A DNA stretch of 64,000 nt from Panax quinquefolius (GCA_020205615.1 CM035163.1:45601652-45665651); one strand, 5' to 3'; numbered from the stretch's first letter, positions 9,152 to 22,782 are shown. A program made the numbers and translations. The notes: generated by a model from the letters alone, not told the origin.

Positions 9152-11506
9152 ATGTTTTCATCTGGCCAGTCTAATCCTGCTCCTGTCTCTCAAGAAGAGT
9201 TTGACGGATTAAGCAAGCAAATTACAGATTTGGCTGTTCTGCTTAAAGAACTACATCATTCTACTCAGGGTTCGCGAATACTCGTACATACAGAATCCTC
9301 TGCACAGGGAGGAACACAAGGTTTGGATAAAACAATTCCGGAACTTCAGTTGGATACAACCAACAAAATTCCTGAAAACATCCTTACACATATGGAAGAG
9401 ACCAGTGATATCAAGAAGAAAGTCCTTCAAATGGAAGAAACCATTCGGTCTATAAAAAGGGTTGGCACACACATGAGTGTTTCCTATGCTGATCTTTGTA
9501 TATTCCCTGGTGTTCATTATCAAGAGAAATTCAAGACTCCTGACTTTGAAAAGTATGATGGGTTGGGAGATCCTTACACACATTTGAAGGTATTCATTGG
9601 AGAACTTGGATCTTATGTCGATGATGAGAAGCTCATAATGCAACTATTCCAAAAGAGTCTAACTGGAGAAGCCCGATCATGGTATACCAGATTAGACAAT
9701 TCTAAAATACATAGTTGGGAAGAGTTAGCTCATGCCTTCCTTACTCAGTACAGCTTCCTGTCTCAGATGGCTCCTGACCGGTACCAAATTACCAAGGTTA
9801 AGAAATAGTCTAATGAGTCATTTAGAGAGTATGCTCAAAGGTGGAGGCGCCTTGCTGCTCAAGTTATTCCTTTTATGACAGAGTCAGAAATGGTTATAAC
9901 TTTCATAGACATATAAGAAGCTCCTTTCTATGAGAGAGTCTCAGCTGGCATTGGTAAGCCATTTTCTGAAATGATTAAACATGGAGAGATAGCTGAGATG
10001 GGATTGAAGTTAGGAAAAATTCAAGACCTAGCCGCTTTGAAAGCTGTCGCTGAGCACATCCAGTCCTGAACTCATGGAAATAACCCCCAGAGGGTCCATA
10101 AAAAGAAAGAGGAAGATGTTTCCTTGATACTACAAGGTCAAAAAGGCAGTCAGAACATGCCTATCCAAAGGAGAAACTACTCCCCTTTTCAAGCACAATC
10201 TTCCAACCCTGCATTGCCAAAGGGTGGAGAAGTCCGATGCAATCGAGCGTTCACACCCCTAGGGGATTCACTCAAAAATGTTCTCAATCTTTTGAATACT
10301 CAGAAGAAAATTACACATCTTCTTCCACCAGCCAACCCGAATGGGAAAGGTTACAATGCTACACAGAAGTGTGCTTATTATGTCGGGGCACCAGGACATG
10401 ACACTCATGATTGCTGGGCCTTGAAACACAAGATCCAGGATTTAATTGATAATGGGGAGATTGTCATGACTAAACCCGACCAACCTCATGTGCAAGACAA
10501 CCCTCTTCCTCAACACAAAGAAGAAGAGGTCAATATGATTAATTAGAGCAGTGGACAAAGTTCCAATTACATTGTTGAACCTTCCTGCACCGTGAAAGAG
10601 GCAAAGTCTTGACAGATGGAATTATGTGCGCCCAATTTATGATGGAACAAAAGATTAAGGCTCTTTGCAAAGCAAGTGTAGACCCAATTAAGCGAATCGA
10701 TGATTCATCAACACCAAGTCACACGCCAATTAGTCAGTCAGGAGCATGCTAGTCTCCTTCCTTTTGTCATGAATACTCCATCCTCGCCTTCAGAAACTAA
10801 AACACTGGAGGACAAAGTTGAGAAAAGAGCAAGTGCCAAAGCCCGTCGGGATTTTGCCAACAAACGGGAATTTACATACCTTGGCCAACCTATGGAGGAG
10901 ATATTTCAGATGCTGATCAATGAAGGAAGAATTACATCCCTTTTACCTCCAATCAATCCCCATTCTAGACGGTTCAATTCCAATGGAGTATGTCAGTATC
11001 ACTCCCACTCTCACGGTCACAGCACAGAAGAATGCTGGGCACTCCGCCACCTAATTCAGAATTTAATTGACAGCGGTGTCCTGCGAATGGCAGATGACGA
11101 CACTTTGTTACTCGAGTGTGGGAACACATGTCCTATAAAATGGAAGGACGGCGTAGCAATTATCTCTGCTGAGGATGATTTGACTGATAGACCACTCACA
11201 ATACAAGCAATTTAACTCAGAGGTGCTGACAATCCTTTGAAAGTGGATACACCAGAGCCAATTCTCTTGCCATCTAGGCCACAGTATCCTATTGTCAGCT
11301 TAAAAAAAGTCCCATGGAATTATGGGCAGGCTAAAGGATCTACATCACATACAACTGCTGCAGTGGCGAATGAGAATCCATTGTATCTTCCCCATCAAGT
11401 GATGAAGCCTACCATCAAATTAAATGGGAAAGTTCCCATAGAGAAAATTGAAGAGTTCCTTCGTAACATGGGCCATAACGAAGCCAAGGTGGTTTTAAGC
11501 TTGTGA
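9152..11506 (+). pseudogene. TatB gag remnant
   Basis: One frame runs from the ATG at 9152 with internal stops (TAG 9806, TAA 9914, TGA near 10066, TAG near 10544 and others). The capsid-like part has LIMQLFQKSLTGEARSWYTR and, after the stops, FREYAQRWRRLAAQV and APFYERV, typical of plant gypsy Gag. Two nucleic-acid-binding modules follow, each a C-x-Y-x5-6-H-x4-C knuckle then CWAL-x3-IQ(D/N)LID (about 10363-10460 and 10992-11070). Gag would package the element RNA. At the first stop TatC has CAG where TatB has TAG, consistent with C-to-T decay. The start is chosen by homology with TatC at 52401. Confidence 0.85.
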
Positions 11507-11633
11507 GAAGCTCCACAACAAATTTCCATACTGGACTTGGTTTTCTCTTCCGAAGATCATCGAAAGATCTTGTTAAAGGGTCTTGGAAGAAGCCCATTTG
11601 CCGAAATCAATGAATGTGGAAAAATTCTAACAT

Positions 11634-12573
11634 TTGGTTGATCACATTTTCAACAACAATGTGATATCTTTCACCGATGATGACATACCCGTTGAAGGGA
11701 CTGGTCTTTGCAAGCCTTTGCACATAGCGGTGTTGTCCTTCGGATATATGGTGGGAGAAGTCTTGATGGATGGAGGTTCATCTATGAATATATGTCCTTA
11801 TGCTACCTTAGAGAAGATGAATATCAACCCCAAGAGGATCAAAAGCAGCCATACGGTTATCAAAGCTTTTGATGGGTCCTGACAAAACGCCGTTGGAGAG
11901 ATTGAACTGCCAATGGAGATTGGTCCACATACATTTAGTGTATCCTTTCACGTGCTCAGAATAGCTACAGGATATAATCTACTATTAGGAAGACCATGGA
12001 TTCATATGGTCAGAGCCGTCCCTTCCACCCTTCATCAACAACTTAAGTACATTATCAACAATAGCCTAGTCACTGTTAATGCTGAGCTGGGAATGTCCTG
12101 AACAAGGTGACATACCACTCATCAGCTTCAATTCAGAAGTTAAGCCGGTCAGTTTCCATGCCCTGGAGGTGAGCAACACTCACTACCACCCCATTGGAGC
12201 ACCACCTCTCACACCCAAGATTTCTGCAGAGGTAATGTCGGCAACTCAAGAGATGATATCATTGGGTTATCAACCTGAACAAGGGTTGGGCAAAGATCAT
12301 CAGGGTATTAAGCACCCAATTCAAGTTCCCAGTCAAACAGGGACGACTGGATTAGGCTATTTTGGTAGCTCTAGTCACAAGAATCCTCACAAGCACAAAC
12401 AAATTCCTTCATCTTCAGCCATAAGACGATTATCTCCACCTACAGATCCTGAGCTTGTACAGTCTCCGGTAAAGGTTCCAGCCCACGTTATGGCTATGCT
12501 ATTTCCTAAACCGATACCGATTAGAGTAAAAGAGGTCCTAATTCCTAATCCTGAAGTGGAAGAAAGGGAATGA
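11634..12573 (+). pseudogene. TatB protease region with G-patch
   Basis: The region lies in two frames. The first has an aspartic-protease-like motif VLMDGGSSMNICPY (about 11760-11800), a degenerate D-S/T-G site, followed by a flap-like LLLGRPWIH near 11980. The second (12079-12573) has a G-patch-like segment with GYQPEQGLGK...GIKHPI...GLGYF at about 12260-12365. Gypsy protease cuts the polyprotein; G-patch segments bind RNA in other proteins and occur in some plant gypsy polyproteins. A TGA at about 11881 and the frame change near 12080 disable it. Confidence 0.7.
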
Positions 12574-12600
12574 AAACGTAAACAAGACATCGCCAGGAGG

Positions 12601-12789
12601 TTGTCTCATCTACGAATCCTTTTTCATGATGAGCACACAAATAGATACACTCTAGATTATGATTATCCCGACATTATGGTAATCATTCGAGAAAAGGAGG
12701 ACGATGATCGTCACTTCATTACTGCTGTCTACCAGGACTTCACCCTTGACAATTGGAGCAGCATTTCTTACATTTGTTGCCAAGGGTAA
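12601..12789 (+). pseudogene. TatB linker between protease and RT
   Basis: A short acidic frame follows the G-patch part after a stop (FHDEHTNRYTLDYDYPD, then REKEDDDRHFI). I recognise no domain. Its place and frame fit a linker of the same polyprotein. From 12790 to 12944 nothing coding is seen. Confidence 0.45.
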
Positions 12790-12944
12790 AAAGGGCAGAA
12801 TCCCTCTGCCATGTAGATAGCTTTAACTGCTTACTTTTCTGTACAGTATTAGTAGTTGTTTTATCAGTACATGCTAACACTTTTGTATAATTGAATAGTT
12901 TCATATATTAAGTGAAAGCATATTTTTTTCGGACTCAAATTTAA

Positions 12945-14478
12945 ATGTGCTCAGATTTCTGCGATGAGGTGCCTTTTCTCCACAAGAACTGTAACTTTAA
13001 TGAAAAGTTGGACTCAGACTTGATGGAAATACAAGAGGACATTGAGATACCTCAGGAGATCAAGGAATGGGTCAAAGACAAACCCAAACCAAATCTTGAT
13101 CAAACCACCTCATTCAATCTCAGAACCTTAGAAAGCCCTAGGTCAATCCAGATTGGTACAGACCTCACTCCAAACCAAAGGAATGACATGGTTGCGTTAT
13201 TAACCCAATTCCAGGATGTGTTTACATGGTCTCACGAATAAATGGTGGGTTTATCCACATACATTGTCATCCATCACCTTCCCATTAAAGAGGGATTCAA
13301 GCCAGTCAGGCAGAAGCTCAGACGATTAAAACCTGAGTGGAGTTTAAAGGTTAAAGAAGAAATTGTGAAACAATTTCAAGCTGGCATCATCATGGTGTCC
13401 ACATATCCTGAATGGCTATTAAATATAGTCTCCGTGCCTAAACCGGGAGGAAAGGTGCGAGTTTGCATGGATTACTGTGATCTGAATAAAGCTTGCCTTA
13501 TGGATAGCTTTTCCGTGCCATTTATCCACATTCTCATTGACAATACTGCTCAATATGACATGTACACATTTGCTGATTGCTTTGCGAGGTATCATCAAAT
13601 CATGGTTGCTGAGGAAGATCATGAGAAAACTGCATTCATCACACCTTGGGGAACCTTTTGCTATAGACGATTGTCATTCGACCTCATTAATGCCGGAGCA
13701 ACTTACCAGTGAGCTATGATGGCTCTTTTTCATGACTTAATGCATAAAGAGATAGAGATCTACGTGGATGACATCATTGTCAAATCCCGAAGGGAAGAAG
13801 ACCACTTAGACAATCTCAGAAAACTTTTCAACAGGTTGCGTAAATACAACTTGAAGTTGAATCCAGCCAAGTGCACCTTTAGCATTAAATTAGATAAGTT
13901 GCTAGGGTTCCTAGTCAGCCACAAAGGGATTGAGCTGGATCCCACCAAAATCCAGGCCATCAAGGAAATGCCCGTTCCTCAGATAGAGAAGGAAATAAGG
14001 GGATTTTTGGGAAGAATCAACTTCATTAGCAGGTTTATTTCTCAACTCACAGCAACCCGTGAGCCTATCTTCAAATTATTAAGGAAGAACTCCTCCATGA
14101 AATGGAACGATGAGCGTCAAAAAGACTTCCTTACAATCAAAGAACTCCTCCAGGGATGATGTTCCCCTGTTCATGTACCTGTCCATTAATGACAATGTCA
14201 TGGGCTCCATGATGGGACAAAAAGACGATAGAGGCCAAGAGTGAGCTATCTACTACCTCAACAAAAGATTCAGTAGCAGTGAACACAAGTACACTCTGAT
14301 TGAGAAGACTTGTTGTGCTTTAGCATGGGCTTCCATGAGGTTACAACATTACCTCTATGGTCATACAACCCATCTCATATCCCACATGGATCCTCTCAAA
14401 TATGTGTTCAGTAAACCCATATTAAATTATCGGCTATCCAGATGGTAGTTGATCCTATAATAATTTGACATTATCTAC
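12945..14478 (+). pseudogene. TatB reverse transcriptase and first RNase H remnant
   Basis: Most of the RT is in one frame broken by stops at about 13239 and 13710. Landmarks in order are FQDVFTWSHE, VRQKLRRLKPEW, SVPKPGGKVRVCMDY with the first catalytic Asp, FITPWGTFCYRRLSFDL, the active-site box IYVDDIIVKS (YVDD at 13761-13772), LGFLVSHKGIELDP and GFLGRINFISRFI, the last being the connection. From 14160 degenerate text includes EKTCCALAWASMRLQHYL, the first RNase H. RT copies the element RNA into DNA. The YVDD residues are intact although the frame is not. Confidence 0.9.
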
Positions 14479-15002
14479 ATGACGCAAAAGTCCATTAAAG
14501 GTCAAGGAATTGTGGATCAACTGGCCGCCGCACCTGCAGGGGATTTCAAACCCTTGGAGACATACTTCCCCGATGAAGGGGTAATGACAGTGCAACAACA
14601 TCATCAGTATAATGCATGCCGTACGTGGAAAATATATTTTAATGGAGCTGTTAACATGGAAGGTTCTGGAGCTGGAGTAGTTCTAGTATCCGATATGGAG
14701 GAGCATTATCCCGTCGCCGTCAAATTGTAGTTTGTTAGCACCAATAACATAGCTGAGTATGAGGGCTGTATCATGGGACTCAAACTTGCCCAATCAATGG
14801 GTATCAGGCGGCTAACTGTCTTTGGGGTTTCAGAATTGGTAATCAGATAAACCACATGAATCTATCACACCAAAGAGCTACATTTGCTGCCTTACCATCG
14901 GAAAGTTTTACAGATGGCTTTGGAGTTTGAAGAAATAAACTTCCTCCACATTCCTCGAAATAGGAATGATTTTGTGGATGCGCTAGCAACCGTGGCCTCC
15001 TT
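14479..15002 (+). pseudogene. TatB second RNase H (Tat-type), interrupted by solo LTR A2
   Basis: After the first RNase H comes a second one of the kind known from the Tat lineage: RTWKIYFNGAVNMEGSGAGV, then NNIAEYEGCIMGLKLAQSMG, SELVIR, and HIPRNRNDFVDALATVASF at the end. Where active relatives have an Asp after IYF and a GDS motif before ELV, this copy shows Asn and VS, so two catalytic acids appear lost, while the Glu of AEYE remains. Stops lie at about 14728, 14848 and 14857. The frame ends at the A2 insertion. TSD TCCTT is at 14998-15002. Confidence 0.8.
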
Positions 15003-16252
15003 TGTAAGACCCCAACTTTTATAAATAAAGATGAATTTTCTATAATTATCATTTTTAAATATTATAGAATGAATTTGATATAATATTATAGTTGTGGGTA
15101 ATATTTAGAAATTTTGCAAAGTACGCAAGTTGTTTATAATATTCGATTGGTCGGTGAATATTCGTACGATGGCACAATCATTGGTGGACCCCACAACGGA
15201 ATTATTATCGGATTGAGAAATCGACAAAAATATTTTTATGAAAATAACGGCAGAAGTTTTACTATTAACTGTTGAAACACCCGGCGTTAAAAGTACAAGA
15301 ATACACGTGGTTGCATAGTAGCACACGGTATTGATTATTGATGCTTACGTGAGAAGTCACTCAGTTTTGTTCAATTATTGCTTCAGTAATTGTTGCATAG
15401 TATCTCACGTTAATTGATTCAATTATTGTTGATATTTTATATTGAGATGACGAAGTTATTAATATTATTATTTGCAATATTAACGATGTCTGTAAGTTAC
15501 GCCAAGGAGAGGTTTGGTCACCTAATTGCATGCCAATAGGAGAAATCCTTATTGAAAGCCCCTCTTTCCTGGGAATGACACAGTCGATTAATAGTGTGAA
15601 TAATAATAATGATGATGAAGTTTTATTTTATTAGTATTATTAATATAATAAAAGCAGAAAAGCTTTTATATAAAAAATGTAATACTTTTATAAAGTTATT
15701 CGTTTTATTAAAGCTAATAGTAAAATCTTTTTATATAAAAGCAGAATACTTTTATAAAGTTATTCGCTTTATTAAACAATAATTAGAATATATTATATTT
15801 TATTATGCATAGTGTTTGCGTAGTAAAAAAACTTTTTAAAAAGTTATTCGTTTTATTAGATTATAAATAGAATATATTATATTTTATTATAAACCAATCG
15901 GACCGTCTGCTTAAAGTAAATCGATCTCGACCGCTCATGGATTGAATTACTTATTCGATTCATTCTTCTATAAATAGAAGCTCATTCCTTCATTATTTCT
16001 TACTAATTCACCAAAACTAGAGAGAGAGAAACTGTAGAGAGAATTATTCTTCTATCTTGGCGTATTTCTTTAGCGTTTAAGAAAGCTTTGAGCGTAGTGC
16101 AAGTTTCTTCAAGTATATCCCCACCCTACCGGTTGAGTACTCTTCTTTATAAGGTAAGGGGTATTATTTTTTCATATTCATGAAGAGAACTTCATTATTC
16201 CATTCTTTATTATTCTCATTGGAATAACTTTTATACGCTGATCTCACCCCTA
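15003..16252 (+). mobile_element. Solo chromovirus LTR A2, left piece
   Basis: It starts TGTAAGACCCC in plus orientation and continues at 35139 after CopF1, ending TTGGGGTCGTCACA at 36447. The perfect TSD TCCTT (14998-15002 and 36448-36452) and the absence of internal coding sequence make it a solo LTR of about 2.56 kb, inserted in the TatB pol. Orientation is opposite to the other members in the window. A TATAAATA box is at 15969-15976. Confidence 0.9.
15969..15976 (+). promoter_or_regulatory. TATA box of solo LTR A2
   Basis: TTCTATAAATAGAAGCTC lies at position 967 of the LTR and matches the minus-strand boxes in A1, A3 and ChrH. CopF1 inserted about 280 bp downstream of it. Confidence 0.6.
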
Positions 16253-17946
16253 TGTTAGGTTTGTAATATTCATGGCTATGATCAATCAAATTGCAAAAAT
16301 AATGCTGAAGCGTGTAAAAATCAGAGTTTAAAATTTTACAAACCATATACCCGGATCACCCTTTATGCATAATTATTAATTAAACGAAAAGATAAAGAAT
16401 AAATCATACCCTTGAAGATCGAGCTTCCTCAGGTACAAGTTCACCTCCAAATCCTTTCGCGTTCAATCTTGAATCCACCGGGTTTGGTTCCTTCCTTTGA
16501 TCAACGTTAGCCACCCAAATGTTTGGCCTCTAGAGGTGATCCACCAAGGAATAATAATGATTCAAGAAAAAGGGTGGTTGGCTAAACCCTAGTTTTTCTA
16601 TCTCTATAGAAAGGGTGTACTCTCTCCCAACAATTGGAATTATGTCGTATGTTGAAAAAGTCAACAACCCCTTCCACCCATAATAAGACTCCTCTTATTT
16701 ATAGATGTGGGCAACCCACCTTAACAATTAAGGAATTGAGTTTTATTTAATTAATTAAATTCTTTTAATTAATTAAGCTCCCTAATCTTATTAGGGATAA
16801 TTAATTAAACTCCTTTAACTAATTTTCCCTCCTAATCCAATTAGGAATAAATGAGAGTACTTATATTAAATTAATTCCTAATCTCTTTTAGAAATTAAAA
16901 TAATAATAATTGTAATAATATTAATAAGACTCCTCTTATTAATTTATATTTAATATTTCTAAAATATTAAATAATAAATATTAAGCTATTTAATTTATTC
17001 TATCACCATATATTAAATTAAATATACTTAACATATTATTACGATTATGCCATTAACTTCTTAAATAATTATTCTTCCTTTTATGGTGTGACCCTTTTAG
17101 GTTCTCCATATTAAACCTATTAATGAATAAATCAATTAGAACAATTCTAATCTTATTTAAATAAATAAATTAAACAATTAATTTATTTGAATAAATAATA
17201 TTTATTCTACAATAGGGATAAGCCTCCCTAGCGATCAACGACTTTCCAGATAATATAGATTTCAACATTAATCATAAAAGAACCTTTGAGTAAATAGTTA
17301 CCGTACAATTCAATCCTTCCACCATACAATATTAAGGGTCTCCATGTACAACTTATCTCCATGTACAACTTATTATACCCAAGCATACCCTTTGATATAC
17401 CCTAAGGGTCTTAAGGAATAAGTCAAAGTATAACTCATCATACACAAGATACTATGATGATCTCAAGTCCAAGGATTACTTGTACTACTATCACTACAGG
17501 AATTCCTATTGACAAGCAAATAAAACTCCATTAGGTATTCCTTAGCGAGCCACGTTCTCAAAGAACTTATTCTCTAATAAGCACCTACATACTTGCTTTA
17601 GTGTCTCCACACAAATGATCATGAGATCAATCATCCTCATCCAATGAGCAAGCAACGTATGTACCAATCTATCCGGATTCACTAATCCCCAATTTAGTAA
17701 TCCAACGATTGGGAACTATTTTAGTTTTAAGCTTTCTAAGAATTTAGATCTCATTAGAATGATCATCATCATTATTCTAAAAGCATTGCTTAAAACTATG
17801 GGTTTATCACATATTATAAAACAAAGATCATGTAGATAATTAAAAGCCTTTAATAAATTAATACTTTTTATTAATAAATGAATAAGATTGTTACAAAGTA
17901 TATGCTTTATCATCAAACATGATTGGCTTGTGTGCATACTACTTCC
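16253..17946 (-). mobile_element. CopF1 3' LTR (left)
   Basis: This 1694-bp LTR lacks about 220 bp that the 5' LTR keeps (34318-34540, from TCCCAATTAAATATAAGAC). A TATAAATA box is on the minus strand at 16696-16703. It is rich in TTAATTAATTAA-type runs. The inner edge is set by CTTCCA next to the polypurine tract. Confidence 0.88.
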
Positions 17947-19829
17947 AATCTCCCACTTGCACTAAAGCCAATCGTCATGGTATCTTATACTCTTCTTCTC
18001 TAAGTGACGATTATCCTGCTGTTGGATAAACTTTAGTTAATGGATATGCAATGTTGTTCTTGAGAGTCCACTATCTCTATAGTGATTTCCCATCTTTCAA
18101 AAAATTCTAATAATCAAATGAAAGTGCCACAACACATGTTTAGATCCAAGATGAGACTTAGGAACTATTCCCAGTTCTGTAATGAACTTTTATCCAAACA
18201 ATCAACTTGTAGCTTCATTTATAGCTATATACTTTGTCTTTATCACTAAACCAGCAACTTTTTGCTATTTGGAACCTTTCCAATTCACTGCACCACTGTT
18301 CAAGGTAACCCTTTACCTTAAAGTGGATTTTTCTGTCGTCTTGATCTGTCTGAAAAACTTGAGTCTGCTAAGCCCTCTAGTTTTAATTTAGACCCACCAT
18401 GAATATGATCACATCCTTAGTGTCGGTTAAGCACTTTAAGATGTTTTTCACTGACTCATAGTGAACTTCTCAATAATATGACTGGTCAACATCAGGTCTC
18501 GTATATTTCATTGCATACATGATTGTCATTCATGCGACCTCTCTTTTCAGGAGTCTGTGGGGACTATTAAGAGAGATACACTCCATAGCTCATCGACATG
18601 AGACATCTCTTGGAGTTTGCCATGCTAAACGACTTTAGCATCAAATGAATATACATTCCTTGGGTTAAGTCGAGCATCCTCTAAAATCTATCTATATAGA
18701 TTTTATCCCCAATTAAGATACTCTTCCCAAATCATTCATGGAGGAATGTTTAGACAACTTTATCTTTACTGATTGTAGCATTGGTATGTCATTCCTTATC
18801 CGTAGTATATCAACATATAGTACTAGGAATGTCACGATGCTCCCACTAACCCTTTTGTACACACTAGAACTCTTACCTCATCGTATGTAACTCTAGATCA
18901 TCATCTTCTATGATCGTACCTCATCATCATCATCATCCATGATGAATCCATACCTCCTAGGTATCTTCTTGCATTACTATTCGGTTTATGATTCGGTTGT
19001 GGTACAATAGAAGTCTATCTATAGGTTCCTCTTATTTGACTTATAGTGTTTTTTGTGGTTCTTGAACTCTTCAAGATCTATTATCCTCCCACTAGCCCTT
19101 TCAATGATAAACACCTTTATCTTAGAAGGCGTGCGTGTTTTTCGAACAAACACCTTTTGCTAAGTAGGATTATGAAACATATACCCTAAACTTACTTTAG
19201 GATGTCCCACAAATCGACACTTATAAAATCTTGTCCCAAGCTTATCCTTTGAAACCTTTTTTCACATAAGTTGGACAACCCCTTATCTTAACATACTTAA
19301 GATTAGGAATCCTCCCCATCCATAACTTTTATGGAGTCTTGGGGCGGATTTTGAGGTTACCATTTTCGTAGATATGCTGACCATTTCTAGGACATTATCC
19401 CGAGAGGATATCGGAATGTCGGAAAATCATTATGGACCGTACCATGTCCAACAAGGTATGATTTTTCCTTTCAGATACATCAATCAATTATTATGTATCA
19501 AGAGGCGTCCATTATGAGAAAACCATTTGAGATGATCTAGAAACTTATTGCACAAGTATTTATTCCTTGATCCGATCAAAGAATTCTAATACTTTATCAA
19601 TTTATTTCACTTCTAAATTCTTTGAACCTTTCAAATAATTCATACTTGTATTTTAGCAAATACACACATTCAACTCTTTGAATGATCATCTCCTTTTCTT
19701 ATACTAATTTGTTCAATAGGCAAAATTATTTTCATGTAAGTCAAGTATACAAAATTTATTAAGTAATATTCCAGTTCTATACAAAACATTATTATTATAA
19801 ATAGAACAACAATTGTTCTTAATTATAAT
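17947..19829 (-). pseudogene. CopF1 integrase, truncated RT and RNase H remnant
   Basis: Read leftward from 19829 the minus strand gives a pre-integrase segment, integrase core pieces (KFLDHLK; PISSRDNVLEMVS near 19400), the integrase C-terminal CRFVGHPKVSLGYMF near 19200, then IIDLEEFKNH. It then jumps to the late RT segment FLVLYVD near 18830, ENSKRG-like text, MYAMKYTRPDVD and VKNILKCL near 18480, and RNase H pieces (FQTDQDDRK) by 18360. About 150-170 residues of the RT fingers and palm are missing. The box normally YVDD is YVDI, one Asp codon short. The PPT (AAGTGGGAGATTG, minus) is at about 17946-17958. Confidence 0.8.
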
Positions 19830-22645
19830 TGTGACGCCCCCAAAATAGGTATACACAACACCCATTCTGAGTCGCCAAATACATGGTACAAGAAACAAAC
19901 TACAACTTCAATAATACAAATGTCGTGTGAAATACGACAATATATACTGTGAGTTTAAATATAATATTGTCTTCTAGACAATATCCACACGCAAATAAAT
20001 CCCCATCATAATTATTGATACATTATTTTACAAAATGGTGAGGACTACTAAACAACTCTCTCTAAACCTTCATTCCATACCCCGACTAGTACTCGCTACA
20101 TTCTCGCCTCCCGAGAAGAAAATGGAACAACAAGGAAAAGGGTGAGCTCAACTAGCCCAAGAAAGAATACTATGACTAAGATAATATACAACAAATTATC
20201 GTTAGTCTCCAACAGGAAAAATCGATAGAATACAATGAATAACAAGTTTCGCATCAATATTCGCAATGAAATAATAATTCATAGAAGAGTTACGTAGAGA
20301 ATGAAATCTACTATAATCTATGAATTTAATAAATTCATCATCAATATTTTATCCTCGTAACATCAATCAATATTCATCTCAAATCAAATATTCATCTTTG
20401 CACTACAAAAGCCAAAGATATTCATCAATCTCCATCATGTTCATCTCAACACTGCTCATCTTTGCACTAAAGGCCAAAGATATTCATCAATCATTATGTT
20501 CATTTAAACACTGCTCATCTTTGCACTACAGCCAAAGATATTCATCGATCGGTCATGTTCATTTAAACACTGCTCATCTTTTGCCTACAAAAGCCAAAGA
20601 TATTCTTCAAATCATTCATCTTTGCACTACAAGCCAAAGATATTCTTCAGAAATCATTCATCTTTTGCACTACAGTGCCAAAGATATTCAATACTATCAT
20701 CATTTAAGACCGAGGATGATGAAAATACTTTTAAAGAACGAATCCAAAGAAACAAAATGACAAATATTATGGATTCGTATTCTTTTTGTTTTATCCATGT
20801 TCAAAATACTTCATAAATAATCATAGTGAAGTAAAATTCAAGAATGATCAAAACATGGATACAATCAAAGCTAGTATCCGTATAGATATTTTGACGAAAA
20901 GAAAAAATTTTCATTTTTCTATGAATAGTGAATTCGTGAATAGTCAGATATATCGTGAATAGTCTTGATACGTGAATAAGCCAGATATCGTGAATAGTGC
21001 CGATATACATGAATAGTAACTCACACCAAAAGATAGAAATTCCACAAAAACATCTTCACGCTTTCATGAATAGTACTCGTGAATAAGAACTCGTGAATAA
21101 GAACTCATGAATAGTAACTCGTGAATAGTAACTCATGAATAGTAACCCCCGACATGAAAAAGTTCCAAATTTGATAAAAAGTACCAACCAATATTTCAAA
21201 GATAATGATATTTAAGAATTAATATCATTTGAGAAAAAATAACATCCCTTACCTCAAAGAATCAAGATTTCTTGGAAGGAAAGGCTCAAAGTGATGTTTG
21301 AATGAAACATGTAATCAATAAAAAGAACTCTCAAAGTATCTAAATACTCACAAAATACGCCAATAATATAGAGAGAAAGAAAGAAAACTTTGTTTCGTGT
21401 GATTTTCAATTATAACTTAGCCCTCTATTTATAGGAAAATGTTAGCCCACCAAGTAGACTTGACTTCGCTACCGATGGCTTTTACCGCTACTATTGCCAC
21501 CCACCACATTTGAAATAAAATTCAGTACATTTTTCACCAACCAAAAGTGGGGCCCACCAATTCTAGAATTTTCCACCAAAATCATTTATAACCTAATTTC
21601 CGAATCAATCACCTCTTAAAATTCATAATAAATTATACGCTCATCTTTAATTCGTTCAAAATTTGTGGACATATACTCAACTTATAAATGTATAACATAT
21701 CCAAAAATTACAACGATCCAACTATTTGATTAAATATTATAACTCACACAATAAAGTCAGTAATAACACCGATTTGATTTTTTAATACCTTGAATCCGAC
21801 AAAATACAAATAAAACATCTCAAAGATTAATTCCTTCATTAATAACCACATAAATAAATCCATCATTTATATTCATATAAAATAAATATTTCCTTATCAT
21901 ATGAATCAATAATTAATTATTCACAAATAATATTACGTAATCACATTTACGACAACCAGTCGCTCCTGTGAAAGAGGGGGCTTTCCAATAAGGATCTCTC
22001 CTCGGCGCACGCAATTAGGTGACCAAACCTCTCCTTAGATGTAACTTTCTAGACATTGCCAATAATGTTATCTAATAATATTATTCAAATAATATGAATT
22101 ATTGATCCGATAATGGGAAATCATCATGCAGTTGACAATTATCAAACAAAGAATAATATAAAATACCAACGCAAAGAATTATTGAATCAATAAAATAAAC
22201 TATTGAACAAGAATTCATCGTAATAATTATCGAGTAGTGCCTTCACGTAAGAATCAATAATTGATGCAATACCGCAGTGCTACTCTTCAACAACGCCAGA
22301 CATCGTGTGTTTTAACCAACGGGTATTCCAACAATGATAATTCTGTAATAATTACGCCGTTATTTTTAAACAACTTATATTTGTCGCTTTCCTCATCCAA
22401 TCGCTTTCACATGGGGCCCACACACGGTGGTCGCTACCATCAGCATTTAATATTCCCCGACAAGATTTAATATTCCACGACCAAACGAATATTCCCCGAC
22501 AAAATGAATATTTTATAACCACTTGCTTATTTTGAAATATTTATGATTTTACCCTTAACTATCCACATTAATCAAATCAACCCTTACTATTTCAAAATAA
22601 TAAATAAAGGAAATTCCTTTTTATTTAAAAAATTTCGGTCTTACA
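19830..22645 (-). mobile_element. ChrH 3' LTR (left)
   Basis: It runs from TGTGACGCCCCC to CGGTCTTACA on the plus strand. It contains hairpin-type repeats on the core TTTGCACTACAGCCAAA (20390-20690), many copies of CGTGAATAGTAACT-like sequence (20930-21150), a minus-strand TATA box at 21426-21433, and the conserved AGGGGGCTTTCCAATAAGGATCTC segment shared by the whole family. Confidence 0.92.
20390..20690. repeat. ~58-bp repeats with ATCTTTG...CAAAGAT arms
   Basis: Units of about 58 bp read roughly CTGCTCATCTTTGCACTACAGCCAAAGATATTCATC. The arms ATCTTTG (20517-20523) and CAAAGAT (20533-20539) are perfectly complementary. They occupy the same LTR region as the GGGCCA-loop hairpins of A1, A2 and A3, and recur in the right LTR at about 27240-27540. 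Confidence 0.75.
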
Positions 22646-22660
22646 ACCTCCCTCCTTATG
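22646..22660 (-). other. ChrH polypurine tract
   Basis: CATAAGGAGGGAGGTT on the minus strand abuts the 3' LTR. ChrG has the matching CATAAGGAGGGGAGAT at 54124-54139. Confidence 0.75.
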
Positions 22661-22782
22661 AAATTTCGTCCTCGAAATTGACGTATGTACACAGTGTTTT
22701 TCAAAGGTGAGGATACCTCGCTTTCATTTCCGCTTTCAATTCCTGTGTCATTTCCTCTATAGCATGATTCCTCCACAAAACT

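Noticed and set aside
20320..20760. A 146-codon plus-strand frame rich in SQRYSS-like repeats
   Set aside because: It lies in the ChrH LTR across the ~58-bp repeat; the right LTR has no equivalent intact frame.
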